This document shows, piece by piece, positions 21,133 to 31,679 of a DNA stretch of 64,000 nucleotides. How positions within the stretch are numbered: position 1 is the first letter of the stretch; each line of letters starts with the position of its first letter. The position numbers and the translations under genes were made by a program. The DNA is taken from contig JAWQUS010000027.1 in the NCBI GenBank assembly GCA_036365455.1, positions 14,062,501-14,126,500 of the forward strand. Direction: 5' to 3'. The notes beneath the pieces are model-generated. The model saw only the letters and a program-made list of their open reading frames with translations. It did not search any database and was not told the origin of the DNA. The stretch comes from Macrosoma leucophasiata (taxonomy: Eukaryota; Arthropoda; Insecta; Lepidoptera; Hedylidae).

Positions 21133-23044
21133 CTAGTGGGAGGTATGAAACTGTTTTTTATTTTTCATCAGTTGGTTGATATCAGGTTTGATGGAAGAAA
21201 GTTGGAGTCTCATATCAGCTTTGGCGTCCAGTCTATTGCGATATTTTGTTTTCGTGGCTGCGTAGGCAGAGAATCCTGTTTCGCACAAATATGTAGTTGG
21301 GAACGGGAGAAGAATATCCAGAGCCATTTGGCCAAGCATTGCATATTCATCTTGGATTCTGCACCAAAAATCATTGAGAGGCGTCGTATTGAACAGTGAC
21401 TCCATACTTGTGTCTGATGATATTTCTAAAAGAGATTCATATATCTCGTTTGACATGTTTTCAGGCTTTTCCAAGTTGGGTAAAAAAGGATTATGAATCC
21501 ATGAATTCACTTTAATTTTTGTATTGTGTTCTTCGGGACAATACTTTTCAAAAGATGCGCGCATCGAACTGAGATATTGGACCAATTCTTCAACATTTCT
21601 GAGTCGTTTTCGCTAACAAACTCACTGAGTAACGTAAAGCTTTCTATTTCTTTCTTACCAATGCAAATGATTCAAAAATCTAATTTTCTTTTAAAAGCAG
21701 TTATTTTATTATAGGCCTGAAGCACTGTTGTCTGTTTACCTTGCAACGATAAGTTCAATTCGTTAAGATTTTGAAAGATATCCGCCATAAAAGACAATCG
21801 GAACAACCAAGTTTTATCATACAAACGGTCCTTCAAATTAAAAGAAGTATCTGCTGAAAGAAACATTTGTAACTCGGCTCTAAGTTCAAATAGCCTTGTT
21901 AAAGTTTTACCCCGAGACAGCCATCGCACTTCTGTATGAAGCAGCAGTGTTTTATGTTTGCTGCCATAATCCTCACACAATAATGAGAACAATCGGGATT
22001 GTAGTGGTCGTGATTTGATAAAATTAATTATTTTTACCGCTTCATCCCTAACTAATTTTAGATTTGGCGGCATTTGCTTCATCGCAGGTGCTTGTCTATG
22101 CAGAATACAATGACTGGAACTACAATTAGGCGCTTTATTTTTCATTCGTGACACTGCTCCTGCTGTTTTACCTGTCATCGCCTTGGCCCCATCTGTACAA
22201 ATGTCAATACAATTGTTCCAACTGAGATTATTTTCATCAAAAAATATATTTATTTTATTAAAAATTTCTTCCCCGGTAGTGTTTGTAAGCAGCGATGAAC
22301 ACATAAGCATGTCTTCTTCAAAAGAACTTTTATATGCATATCTCACAATAACCAGCAGGATAGCCAAACCAGCGACATCAGTCGACTCGTCCATTTGCAA
22401 GGTGAATCGTGTATTTTGTAGACGTGTAACTAGTTCTTGTTTGACGAAGCTTGCCAGATCATGGATTCGTCGTAAACCAGTATCGTTTGATAGCGGAACA
22501 GTAGAAAGATGCTTTGCAGATTTTTCATCGAGCATACATTTTGTTATGTCTAATACACATGGTTTTATTAATTTCTCAGCGATAGTATGCGCTTCGCCTG
22601 CTTGTGCAATGCGATAGCTAACTAAATATGATGCCTCCGTGGCCTTTTCGTTGATAGTTTGTGTTACATGCATCATATTTTTTTGACTTACAAAGTCAAA
22701 AAAATATGATAACTGATCTTTTTTGCGAACAAAAAATTCTTTATTCTTGTCTTTAGACTGGGGTGTACAGTTTCTAAATGTCGGCGCAATTTGGCAGGTG
22801 CCATGGTACTATTAGGAAGCAGTTTACTACAGAGCATGCAGAGAGGTGAGCCGTTGGAATCAACAAATCCGAAACTGATATAAGATTCATCATACTTCCT
22901 ACTTTTCGTCTTTGAAACCGTCGAGCTTGACGTCGTGGCATCATCTTCTGGATCGGTGATTGCTATATTCGCCGCGCGCACCGCTTTTGAACATTCAGCG
23001 TCACTAGAAGCGGTTGTTGCAACACCTTTAAGCCAACGTTCCAT
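21133..23044 (-). pseudogene. hAT transposase, ZBED5/Buster-like, inactivated
   Basis: The remnant covers about 635 codons, near full length for the family. It starts MERWLKGVATTASSDAE. A BED-type zinc finger follows (CMLC...HLETVH, about residues 69-95). The RNase-H-like core shows LQMDESTDVAG and ICTDGAKAMTG, both acidic catalytic positions, and CILHRQAPAMK. The C-terminal dimerisation block reads FPTTYLCETGFSA...KTKYRNRL. Three lesions disrupt it: a one-base frameshift near 22,755, an in-frame TGA at 21,672-21,674 where Trp would be expected (after FKRKLDF), and a frameshift near 21,595. The remnant cannot make a full transposase. Host-domesticated ZBED5-like genes exist, but these lesions and intact element ends argue for a dead transposon. 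Confidence 0.92.
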
Positions 23045-23506
23045 TCTTCTTTATTTATAATGTTACACGTCAGGATAGTGGGGTTTAAATAATGCATAAT
23101 CGTTACTGCGTATAAGAGACTAAATTTAGTACCTACAGTGAAGAAATGTATAAAACTGAGACGACAGAATACAGCAGGCAGTAAAACAATGAACACTAGT
23201 TTTTAGCTAGCGAGCTTGTAAATAGGAAGAAACTTATCGCTCCGAACGCTAATCGTCAACTGACGACGCGCGACGCGCGGTCGCCGCTTTTATACCTAGA
23301 CTCGATCTCAAATATTCTCGAAAATACTCGAGTTGGCACCTTTGATAAACAAAAAGCAAAAATTAAAACAGAAATTTAAAAATTGCGTTGTATACAATAT
23401 CGACTTTATCCTTTGAAGTTAGAGTCGAAAGTCGCTTGTTGACAACTATAGCGTCTAATTCAGAGGCGGTTTTTATCAAAGAGACTGCGCGCTCACAAGT
23501 ATACTA

Positions 23507-23704
23507 CCCGCTCGTTTTAAGTTTGCCGCTGGCGATAGGTATGACGTTCGAAAGGTAGCGTCAGCAATACATAATATAAATATATTTTTTATTTAATTGT
23601 AACAATAAAAATTGTGTACGTACATATTTGGGTAAAACAATGTTTGTTGTCACGTGGGGGAGGGTACGCGCATTCCACAGACCGGCAAACTTAGAGCGAA
23701 CGGG
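23507..23704. mobile_element. MITE nested in the hAT 5' region
   Basis: The left end CCCGCTCGTTTTAAGTTTGC is mirrored at the right by CAAACTTAGAGCGAACGGG, about 21-bp inverted ends 198 bp apart. No target duplication was clear. It must postdate, or have been carried by, the hAT element. Confidence 0.65.
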
Positions 23705-23943
23705 TTGAACAAGTATAAAATTGTTGATACCAAACTTATGAGATATTGTACCAGCTATTGTAACACATGTTTCTACAAATACAAATAAATAAATAAATAA
23801 CGTTCATAGCGTTTTGTGCGGCCGCGGAGCGACCAGAGAGAGGTGTTTTGATTTTTTTTTCTAAATTCTTGCGGAACCCCGACAGAGGTATCACGGAACC
23901 CTAGGGTTCCGCGGAACACACTTAGAGTATAGCTGGTTTAGAG

Positions 23944-25310
23944 ATTCAAGTTTGCGCTGCCAACAAGATTAGTATGTATTGAAAAGAACTGTATACTGAT
24001 TACTGATAGTACCTAAACGTGATAGATTTTAATATATTTTACATTACCAACATGTAAAAATGACTACTAATTCCTGTCTCTTCATCAATATTCAATCAAT
24101 ATTCAATAAACCGGGAATTTAGTTGAAACCACGTAGAGGCACATTAAACTTTATCGGTCGTTGTCCTTCTCAGGTCCTTTAATTTGGATTCTGTCAATTT
24201 AGTTAATTGTAAGTTGAAGTTAGAGATGCTATTCACTAGGTCGTGAAGCAAGATTACCCGCTGTAATATGTACTCGTAGCTGTATGTAGGTTGAGTCGCG
24301 AGCGAAATAGTTTCTCTTTTCTGTTTTAATAAGTCAGTCAGTATTGTATTTTTTACAACATGCGAGTGAATTTGAAAACACTGGTGGTAGAGCTCCAATG
24401 ACGGAGCTCGCAGGCAACCCACAATCTAAAGCCTCCCGACAACTAGAGCGTCCCGACTATTCCTGACACAGGATTTAAAAAGAAAAAACTAGGAACACAA
24501 GTCTAACCGCCTTACCACTAAGGTACCTACCGAAGTCTTACACATTGATGTAAAATTATTCCTTTACTTTTAATAAAATCTCTGGAGCAGGTGAATAATT
24601 ATACCCATAGTTAATAGTTATGCATCTATACACCTTAACTTGACAGAATAGGAACGGAGGGACCGAGAATGGGAGAGCTGTGCAAATTTAAAGCAGTCTC
24701 TTAAATGTTTAAGCCTGTGATTTAACAAAATAGAGTACAAAAGAGAAAGAATACGTAAATTCCGGCGATATTGAATAGCGCGCCACTTGAGCCTACTACT
24801 ATATTCAATATCATGAGATCCTAATAGAATAGTTAAAAATTAAATGCGATGAAAACGAAGCTGTTGTCTGTGACGTTATCCACATGCTCTTTATTTGTCG
24901 TACAAAAGTTAACTAAGTATATCCCTTTCTCAGAATATCTCAATGTTAAATTTCATAATAATCGGCTCAGCAGTTTAGCTATGAAAGCGACAGATAAAAG
25001 TTACTTTCGATTTTAGAGTTTGATATATTTTATCTAACTTATGCTAATAAAAGATTTAGCGAATTTGTACCTATTTATTTTTTTGTATCGAGACAGTGTG
25101 ATTACGTCTTTAGCAAACGTAGGCTTCCATATTTCAAAGAGAGTTGTGTACGTGCAGTTTGAACCGGCCCGGGTTGATTGATTAAAGTGTCGAGCTTTAC
25201 GAATATACCGGTTTGCTGACCGTTTCGAACTACAATATCTGTGATTTATAAACAATACGAAGGCACCAAAAACTTGAAAAGTATTGAATTAAAATATTTT
25301 TATTTGTAAC
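23944..25310. other. Unrecognised; tRNA-like (family D) scrap at 24,480-24,542
   Basis: CCGCCTTACCACTAAGGTAC and CCGAAGTCTTAC at 24,505-24,542 resemble, on the minus strand, the tRNA-like core at 51,921-51,994. A 92-codon minus frame at 24,144-24,422 has no recognisable motif. Confidence 0.45.
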
Positions 25311-26035
25311 TAGCTGACCCGGCAAGCTCCGTATTGCCTCAGAATTAAATAATGTGTCGAAGGTTTGATAGATACGGACTATTTGTATGGAAAATGAAAT
25401 TATTTATTTATTTATTTCAGACTAAAAAATGTAAGACTATAAGTAAAACAAAGGGCCATATAAATATATACCTTACAGACTAACATACATATTAATAACA
25501 TTATGAACTAACACTACGTGATTACGGCGACGTGATGCGATGGTTGATGGTTTTTCTGCAGAGAGCTGTCCACGGAATTTCCGAAATAAGACTCCCTGCG
25601 GCCAGAACTCCTCATTTATGAAAGTCGGCAGGTGGTGCGTCGGGACTCTCACCAAATAGGAATTGAAATTCACTCTATGGCGAGACTCCAACCGCTCGAC
25701 TCTCAGAGTGAAATTCGTCTTGACGCGGATGTAGTCGACGAGATCTTCAACTTTCGTCGACCAGTGCAGTCTGAACACGTACAGTTGCGTTGATGGTACA
25801 GCTGGGCGCAACAAGTGTTTCGGTCCGGTCGGCGCCGTACCGCATTGGTTGCAGTTGGCGGGCTTCTTCTTCTACCTCCTTTGTACCACAAATTATAGTT
25901 TTTACTATTGCCTTTCAATTTCTTCATATTTTCTTACCTTTTAAATCTTCCGTGGACTTCCAAAAATCATTCAAAACCAAGATTAGCCAAATCGGTCCAG
26001 CCGTTCTCGACTTTTAGCGTGTTTAGACACGCCTG
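25311..26035 (-). mobile_element. ORF1-only LINE copy inside or fused to a family C-like repeat
   Basis: The left edge TAACTAGCTGACCCGGCAAG and the right-hand GGTCCAGCCGTTCTCGACTT are ends of a common lepidopteran repeat. Between them is an ORF1 remnant and, on the minus strand, a 3' tail of AAATAAATAAATAAATAA at about 25,402-25,422. There is no ORF2. Confidence 0.55.
25473..25927 (-). pseudogene. LINE ORF1 C-terminal domain remnant
   Basis: The frame 25,473-25,814 encodes LYVFRLHWSTKVEDLVDYIR, then VKTNFTLRVERLESRHRVNF and FINEEFWPQGVLFRKFRGQL. This is the pattern of the RRM-like C-terminal domain of ORF1 proteins of lepidopteran CR1-type LINEs. The preceding 35-40 codons (KGGRRR) sit in another frame, so a frameshift lies near 25,810. 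The role of such proteins is RNA binding in the retrotransposition particle (family knowledge). Confidence 0.6.
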
Positions 26036-26394
26036 ATTAGAAAATCGAGTTATAATCATAATACATGAACTGAAATTACATGTTTATATAATTAATATTT
26101 TTTTATATAAGAAATAAGTTGTCCTCAATTTGTACGAATAGTATGCACACTCTATGCATACTTACCCTACCTCTACCTACGGCCGCACATAAAACACAAA
26201 CCTACTCACACACGCACACTGTCGCAATGTGATGTTGCGTAACCTGCGCACCTTTATTTAACAGTCGCTAGTAATAAGATTCATTTTCACTACTTTATTT
26301 CCTAAATTATTATTTATAATAAAATGCACGTCTCGACGAGCTCTGTTCAATTTGTTGAGACTAGCATTTTATTTTGAATAGATTTAAGTTTTAA
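26036..26394. other. No recognised feature
   Basis: Nothing recognised. Confidence 0.4.
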
Positions 26395-26445
26395 CAATTA
26401 AGGAAATTGTGTTCACCAAACGGGTGACCATAATTTCCTTAATTG
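26395..26445. repeat. 51-nt tight hairpin
   Basis: CAATTAAGGAAATT faces AATTTCCTTAATTG. The stem continues through TTCACC/GGGTGA to a 4-base loop AAAC. Confidence 0.7.
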
Positions 26446-26679
26446 TAATTAATTTTGGGACAAATTATTATTACCTATATTAAATATACCAGAAATCGAT
26501 TCTGTTATCGATTCTGATCAAACTTGTTTCGGGTTGTACATTCAATCCTGTTACACGTTGTATAATATATCAGAACCATGAGACTGCTGAGGCAGTAAAA
26601 ACCCTTAACCACATGTATCAATATATGTCAATTTCTCTAAGCTGATATTTCAGCGTGGCGGTGTGTGGTAATTGTGGGA

Positions 26680-26840
26680 GGATAAAAAGGCGATTGTTAA
26701 TACAAAGCGAGGCAGCAGGTTAATGAGAATGGGTGTCATTTCGTATATCGTGGTGAATGCTGAAACGAGTAATAAAGTTTTACGCCTCGAATCTTATTAC
26801 TATTTCCAGGGTTCAGTCAAACCGGTGTTGAATTGGTCGG
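26680..26840 (+). repeat. Diverged local duplication, copy 1
   Basis: GCAGGTTAATGAGAATGGG, ATTTCGTATATCG and AATAAAGTTTTACGCCTCGA correspond in order to 27,865-28,000. Copies are about 1.2 kb apart. No open frame is shared, so a non-coding duplicate or an old repeat is likely. Confidence 0.6.
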
Positions 26841-27009
26841 TTAAAATACGTATGTATAACATTATATTATTATTCATTGGAAAACTACACAGCCATTAAC
26901 ACGAGATTAAAAAATGCGGTTCGTTATAAGTATCTACTCTGGATATATTTAAATAACAATGGGGCGTCGACGTAAAAATAATTAATTTAAATAATTTTAT
27001 TGTCCTTCT

Positions 27010-27085
27010 TAGGGAGCTTCCATCGATTGCGGGGCTCTGGGCACCGGGCATGTAAACTGGTTTATATGCCCAGTGCCCGATGGAA
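27010..27085. repeat. Imperfect hairpin
   Basis: CTTCCATCG at the left faces CGATGGAAG at the right. Inside, GGGCACCGGGCATGTAAA faces TTTATATGCCCAGTGCCC, with an asymmetrical bulge on the left. Confidence 0.55.
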
Positions 27086-27364
27086 GAATCGTTATATATA
27101 GCTAATACTATAGTCATAAATAGCTGCTGATTTGCATAAATATATAGGTACAGTGTCACCGAATTCATATTCAAACCAGAAATTGTTCATAATTAAGATA
27201 AAAAAGACAAATAATATATAATTACAACAAAGTATAAAACATTATGCCGGCCACACACCTTACGTTTTATTGCGTAAATGCAGGTTTGCACAGGTAAACC
27301 TTAAGCGGCCTGCCATTGGCGAGCTAAGACTGCTGGAACTGCCTGGAACGCCACGAGCCTGCGA

Positions 27365-27430
27365 GCTAAATAGGTTAGGACCTCACTGCAGAATCATTTC
27401 GTTCATCCAGATATGCTGCAACCCTAATTT
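27365..27430 (+). repeat. Family G terminus, solo
   Basis: TCACTGCAGAATCATTTCGT and TCATCCAGATATGCTGCAA match the outer end of the foldback at 59,272. Confidence 0.7.
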
Positions 27431-27864
27431 TTATGCATTTTTATAATGTAGAGAATGTATTTCTATTTAATTTGGCTCCCGTATAGTGGATTGTGTGAAT
27501 TTCTTTGGCCTGATTTTTATGTCAAAGAAATACGTAGCTACGTAGGTATATTTTGCGGAATCGATATCGCCTCATTTGACGAATGTTACATTTTCTGAAG
27601 GTACTTATTCCACAATAAATATCTTCTGATTTATAAACAATGTTACCGAAATTGATATTCAAATTATTTTTAATAATTTGATCATATGAAATCCCAAAAG
27701 AACTTAGAATATTACGAATAAATAGGGTAGGTAGGTACAATTATATAAAGCTACCCTTAACAAAACATACACTGATGGCAGCTAAACTAATTGATGAAGT
27801 TAACGTGATGGCATGTTATCTATAGTTGATAGAGATATTATAAAAAGCCGGCGGTTCAAAGAAA
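27431..27864. other. No recognised feature
   Basis: Nothing recognised. Confidence 0.4.
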
Positions 27865-28000
27865 AGCAGCAGCGGGGTTAACGAGAATGGGCATCATTCC
27901 GTATCGCGCCGTATGGCCGAGGTGAGGCCAGTAATGAAGTTTTACGCCACGACCCACATTACGGCTCCCACGTTTCATCCGACCCGCGGCTGAACAGAAC
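27865..28000 (+). repeat. Diverged local duplication, copy 2
   Basis: CAGCGGGGTTAACGAGAATG, CATTCCGTATCGCG and AATGAAGTTTTACGCC correspond to copy 1 at about three bases in four. A weaker echo, GTTAACGAAAATGATGTCCA, is at 28,387. Confidence 0.6.
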
Positions 28001-28902
28001 AATTAACAATGCGTAAACTGATTTAGTCTGTCCGATTTCAGGTATATTGTAGTTTGTTCTTCACAGGTATGTTTACGTTTTGAAAAAAGGGACCAATGGA
28101 ACTCTGCAATATAGTTAAAACCATTTAACGAATTTATTACTGATTCGTTTTACGTAAGTATTCATAAAAATACATGGGTAATAATTTATGGACAGTGTCT
28201 CCAAAGTTTACATTCAAAATAGAAATAGTTGATAGCTAACAATTTTGAAGATATAATAGATAGAGTTTGGCACATTAAGTGTGATTAGCACGCATATTAA
28301 TCAGTGAAGTAAGCGTATCGACACTATGTTATCTGTAACAAGAGGAGGGATAAAGAGATGATCGCTGATACAGATACGAGAGGTAGGTTAACGAAAATGA
28401 TGTCCATTCTCGTTAACCTTTATTATAATTAGTTGTAGTTTTAGTTATGGACCTACTTGTATATATGGTTTCTTTTTAGTCCTCGTCGTGATAGTTGGAT
28501 GGATAATACGTACCCGGTATTGTTTGAGTAGGTATTAAAGTTACTTAGTAATCATATTTTTGACCAAAAGACGTCCTCTGCTGCCCAAAGATTGCTACAA
28601 CTAACGATCCTGGTCTGTCTTCATAATTCTTTATATTATTGTCCTAAAATTATAGGACCTGCATAGGTTTAATTGCCCGCGACCTTCATCAAATTGCCTT
28701 CTGCCCAATGGCTATCGGTTCTTTGATGCTATGTAGGTATCCTGCTCACTTGAGTTTCGCCATGCATATATTTCCATTGCATATAGGTATATTCATTTTC
28801 TCTTTCCATTGCTTTCTGTATGACCTTGAGCCTTCTTATGAGGCACATGGTGAGCGACCACGTTTTAGTTTTGTAGTTATCAAAGCACTTCAGAAAAAAT
28901 AA
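28001..28902. other. Mostly unrecognised; LINE-related scrap
   Basis: AAAAGACGTCCTCTGCTGCC at 28,565 and AATTGCCCGCGACCTTCATC near 28,670 are pieces of a common lepidopteran LINE-related repeat. No intact frame. Confidence 0.4.
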
Positions 28903-29049
28903 CCCCCTTATTCATAAACGTATTTTAGCTAAAGTGTTGCTAATCTCTCCTTTGTCTTTTTCTGTCCTGCACATTTGACAATGCAACTGACAAAGAAAAA
29001 GCATTCTATAGCTAAAACGTATCTAATGTACGTTTATGAATAAGGAGGT
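28903..29049. mobile_element. 147-bp MITE
   Basis: CCCCCTTATTCATAAACGTA at the left is mirrored by ACGTTTATGAATAAGGAGG at the right. Inner TTTTAGCTAAAG and ATAGCTAAAAC are also inverted. Non-coding. Confidence 0.8.
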
Positions 29050-29744
29050 AAGTGTATAACAAAATGAAAAGGTTTGCTAAATAAAGCTGTAACCCAACTC
29101 TTTCTCCTCCCCTCGCTTCATTCCGTCACTATCACTAAGTATACGTTATTTGATACAGGTTTACGCCATTCTCCAAGAATAATAATATTGTAATTTTTCA
29201 TATTAGGTACTTGATTATATTATCATTGCTTCCCATAGGTCCACAAATCTATTGTTCTACTATTCTCAGCGAAATGTTATTGTTTTTCTTTTCTCAGTGA
29301 AAAATATTATGTTTAATATTTTCTTACATGGATTCCCATGAAAATAATTCTCGACGCATAAGGTCTGATTAACATCAGTTCAACATATTCTTCTAAAATA
29401 AATGCAGGTACCTATATTTTAAGGTATAATACAAAAAGTAGGTTCATGACATTGTTTTTATGGTTCCGTGCCTCAAAAGAGAAAATGGAACCTTTATAAG
29501 ATCTCTCGTGCGTCTCTTTGTCTATCTGTCCGTGTATCACAGTCGATGTTGTCCGTAAGTCCTAGACCGAGTGATATAAACATGAACGTGGAACGAAAAT
29601 AAGTGAATTTCAAAACATAGGGGCCACTTTTGGTGGATAAATTGGGAATAAAAAAAAGGTTTTTTCAAATATTCATCATCATCATCATCATTTCAGCCGA
29701 AACGCGTTTACAAGTTTACAGCTAGATAAAAGCCAAACAAAAGA
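29050..29744. other. No gene; CTGTCCG-type repeat and ATC microsatellite
   Basis: 29,460-29,640 resembles the GGTTCCG/CTGTCTGTCC repeat (see 14,385). A short (ATC)n run is at 29,676-29,692. Confidence 0.45.
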
Positions 29745-29880
29745 GTTGCCTCGCACACCGCAGCGTCAGGGTCGTCCCTCTCTAATAATAACGATTTCGT
29801 TTTACGCTAACTATTTAGTGTAACCCTTCGGCAAAGGCAAATAAAGCTTCGTCTGCTCGACATCTTTACTTTCTAATTTT
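29745..29880 (+). repeat. Tandem-family copy 0 (outlier)
   Basis: GTTGCCTCGCACACCGCAGC, CGATTTCGTTTTACGC and ATAAAGCTTCGTCTGCTCGA match the unit repeated at 31,680-33,005. It is separated from that array by the family D and Penelope-like insertions. Confidence 0.8.
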
Positions 29881-29884
29881 AATT

Positions 29885-30265
29885 GAGCTACTGAAGTCCT
29901 GCTCGATTTGTCAAATCTTTCCTTCACATTTATTGCATTGCTTTATGGTAGCAGCAGCGCTATCTATTGCCAACTATGCTAGTTAGGCAACCGATATAAT
30001 AGACTTTGCAGTTTATTGAATATCGTAAAGAAGTCGCTTTTACCCTTAATAATTGTTTTTATATTATTTTGCATTAACACATGCTTGTGAAATATAATTT
30101 ATTTTTAAAGAAAAATGGAAAGAAAAATTTGACTTCTTTGGCTGGACTAGATTCCCAGTAGGCCGCGAGTTCTAGTCTCGCCTGAACTCAAATTTTTCTT
30201 TCCATTTTTCTTTAAAAATAAAATATATTTCACAAGCATGTGTTAATGCGAAATAATATAAAAAC
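29885..30265. mobile_element. Family D element, rearranged copy
   Basis: 29,885-29,990 is the reverse complement of 17,905-17,990. 30,070-30,131 and 30,188-30,265 are inverted arms (CACATGCTTGTGAAATATAA / TATTTCACAAGCATGTG). Between them lies the tRNA-like core, lacking its D arm but with GCGAG TTCTAGT CTCGC intact. The left part has therefore been inverted relative to the 17.9-kb copy. Confidence 0.8.
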
Positions 30266-30277
30266 AATCTTTATTTT

Positions 30278-31503
30278 CATTGAAATAAAACTAGTTTTCG
30301 GTGTTAGTTAATCACCTCGCGTATATTAAACTAAAATGATTATTTAAAATCGAACCCGACGTTTGTAGACGACGATGTAGATGACACATTTACCATACTA
30401 AACAGCGACAAGGTTTCTGCGTTTCTATTATACGTCAATTCCATAAACCACAAAATTAAATTTACTATGGAATTGGAACAAGACAGTAAATTAGCCTTTT
30501 TAGACTTTTGACATCTTACTAACACACAATATCCTAATAACACTCTTAGTCACACTGTATTTAGAAAATCTACTCATACGGATAGGTATCTTAATGGTGA
30601 ATCACACCATCACCCGGCCCAGTTATCTGCCGTTGCTTTGTCTTTATTTCAGAGAGCACGCGGTATTTGTGACGAGACTCACATCAAAGGGGAGCTGCAG
30701 CATCTACGCCAGGTACTGCATAACAACAAGCTCCGGGCACCGCCTGCTTGTCACAGAAACCGTGTGCAGCCACCTACAGTTGAACGACAACCGGCCATAC
30801 TACCATATGTTAAGGGGGTTACAGACAAAATAGCAAACAAATTAAGAAATTCATCTTTAAAAACGGTTTTTAAACCACACAAGAAAATACACCAATTTAT
30901 TACCACCCATTAAAAGTAGCATTCCTTTACAAAATTCCGGTATTTACAAACTCGATTGTGGACTTTCTTATATAGGCCAAACAAAGAGAGCGGTTTCCAC
31001 CAGAATTAAAGAACAACAATATTGCTGATGTCAAACACCGTAGAGCAGGAGGTCTACAGACTGTGATCACATAGCGGACAAACCAACTCAATAGATTCGG
31101 TTTGACAAAACTCGAATACTCGCTACAGAACACAGACCAATGCCAAGAATGATTCGCGAGGCTATTGGGATTAAAAAACATCCAAATTTCAATAGAGAAG
31201 ATTGTCACCAACATGGGATTCAATACTCAGTAGAATAAAAGCCCAACCGCAACAGTCCGTAAGACCTCAAGATACATTTAATATCTTTTGTGTTAATCCT
31301 GAACGCTACGCAAGATGTTTGCGAAATAGATGGAGGTAGCTGTACATAATAATTTTCAAACTGCTGTCCGTCAAATGCCACCTTAGTCTGCCCGAGACCA
31401 CGGAAGCTGAAAAGCGACCGAAACGTAGGGTTCCATTTTAAATAATCATTTTAATTTAATATACGCGATATAAATCCGAAAACTAGTTTTATTTCAATGT
31501 GTG
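30278..31503 (+). mobile_element. 5'-truncated Penelope-like element
   Basis: The left edge CATTGAAATAAAACTAGTTT recurs inverted at the right edge (AAACTAGTTTTATTTCAATG). TCGCGTATATTAAA is likewise shared. Such terminal arrangements are usual for Penelope-like elements. The interior holds the RT C-terminus and a GIY-YIG endonuclease. Another 3' end is at 20,130 and a terminal scrap at 45,735. Confidence 0.85.
30362..31220 (+). pseudogene. Penelope-like reverse transcriptase C-terminus plus GIY-YIG endonuclease
   Basis: The frame opens FVDDDVDDTFTIL, containing the VDD catalytic box. It continues NSINHKIKFTMELEQDSKLAFLDF and then a stop, followed by LSHTVFRKSTHTDRYLNGESHHHPAQ and ICDETHIKGELQHLR, to LPYVKGVTDKIANKLRNSSLKTVFKP, the typical RT tail of Penelope elements. 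After a frame change, SGIYKLDCGLSYIGQTKRAV shows both GIY and YIG motifs of the endonuclease. A stop follows in EQQYC, and the last block (IREAIGIKKHPNFNRE) is in another frame. At least two stops and two frameshifts make it non-functional. Penelope elements are RT plus GIY-YIG retroelements related to telomerase. Confidence 0.88.
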
Positions 31504-31679
31504 TGTAGAGTGCAGCTTGCAAAAACCTAAGAACATACTATCTTTATTTTCTTTAGGCGATATTGCTGTGACATTATTATGTAGATTTTATAAATATTTT
31601 TATATTGCCTGTGGAAGATTCCACAATTACTGCATATCTTAGTATTTTTAATGACTTGTCTCTCTGGTAATGTTTGAGG

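Larger units (their letters stand above)
20916..23935 (-). mobile_element. 3,020-bp hAT transposon with exact 8-bp target duplication
   Basis: GTTTAGAG stands immediately outside both ends (20,908-20,915 and 23,936-23,943). The left end is CAGTGGTTCTCAAACTTTTT. The right end, read inward, is CAGCTATACTCTAAGTGTG. They agree at CAG, T and CTC positions typical of hAT termini. The transposase remnant occupies 21,133-23,044 on the minus strand. A 890-bp region upstream of its start contains a nested MITE. Confidence 0.93.

Noticed and set aside
21133..23044. A domesticated host ZBED5-like gene
   Set aside because: Intact hAT ends with target duplication, plus two frameshifts and a nonsense codon, point to a dead transposon.
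31395..31425. Hammerhead ribozyme at the Penelope-like element end (CTGAAAAGCGACCGAAACG)
   Set aside because: The required CUGANGA core is not intact and a stem II could not be drawn convincingly.
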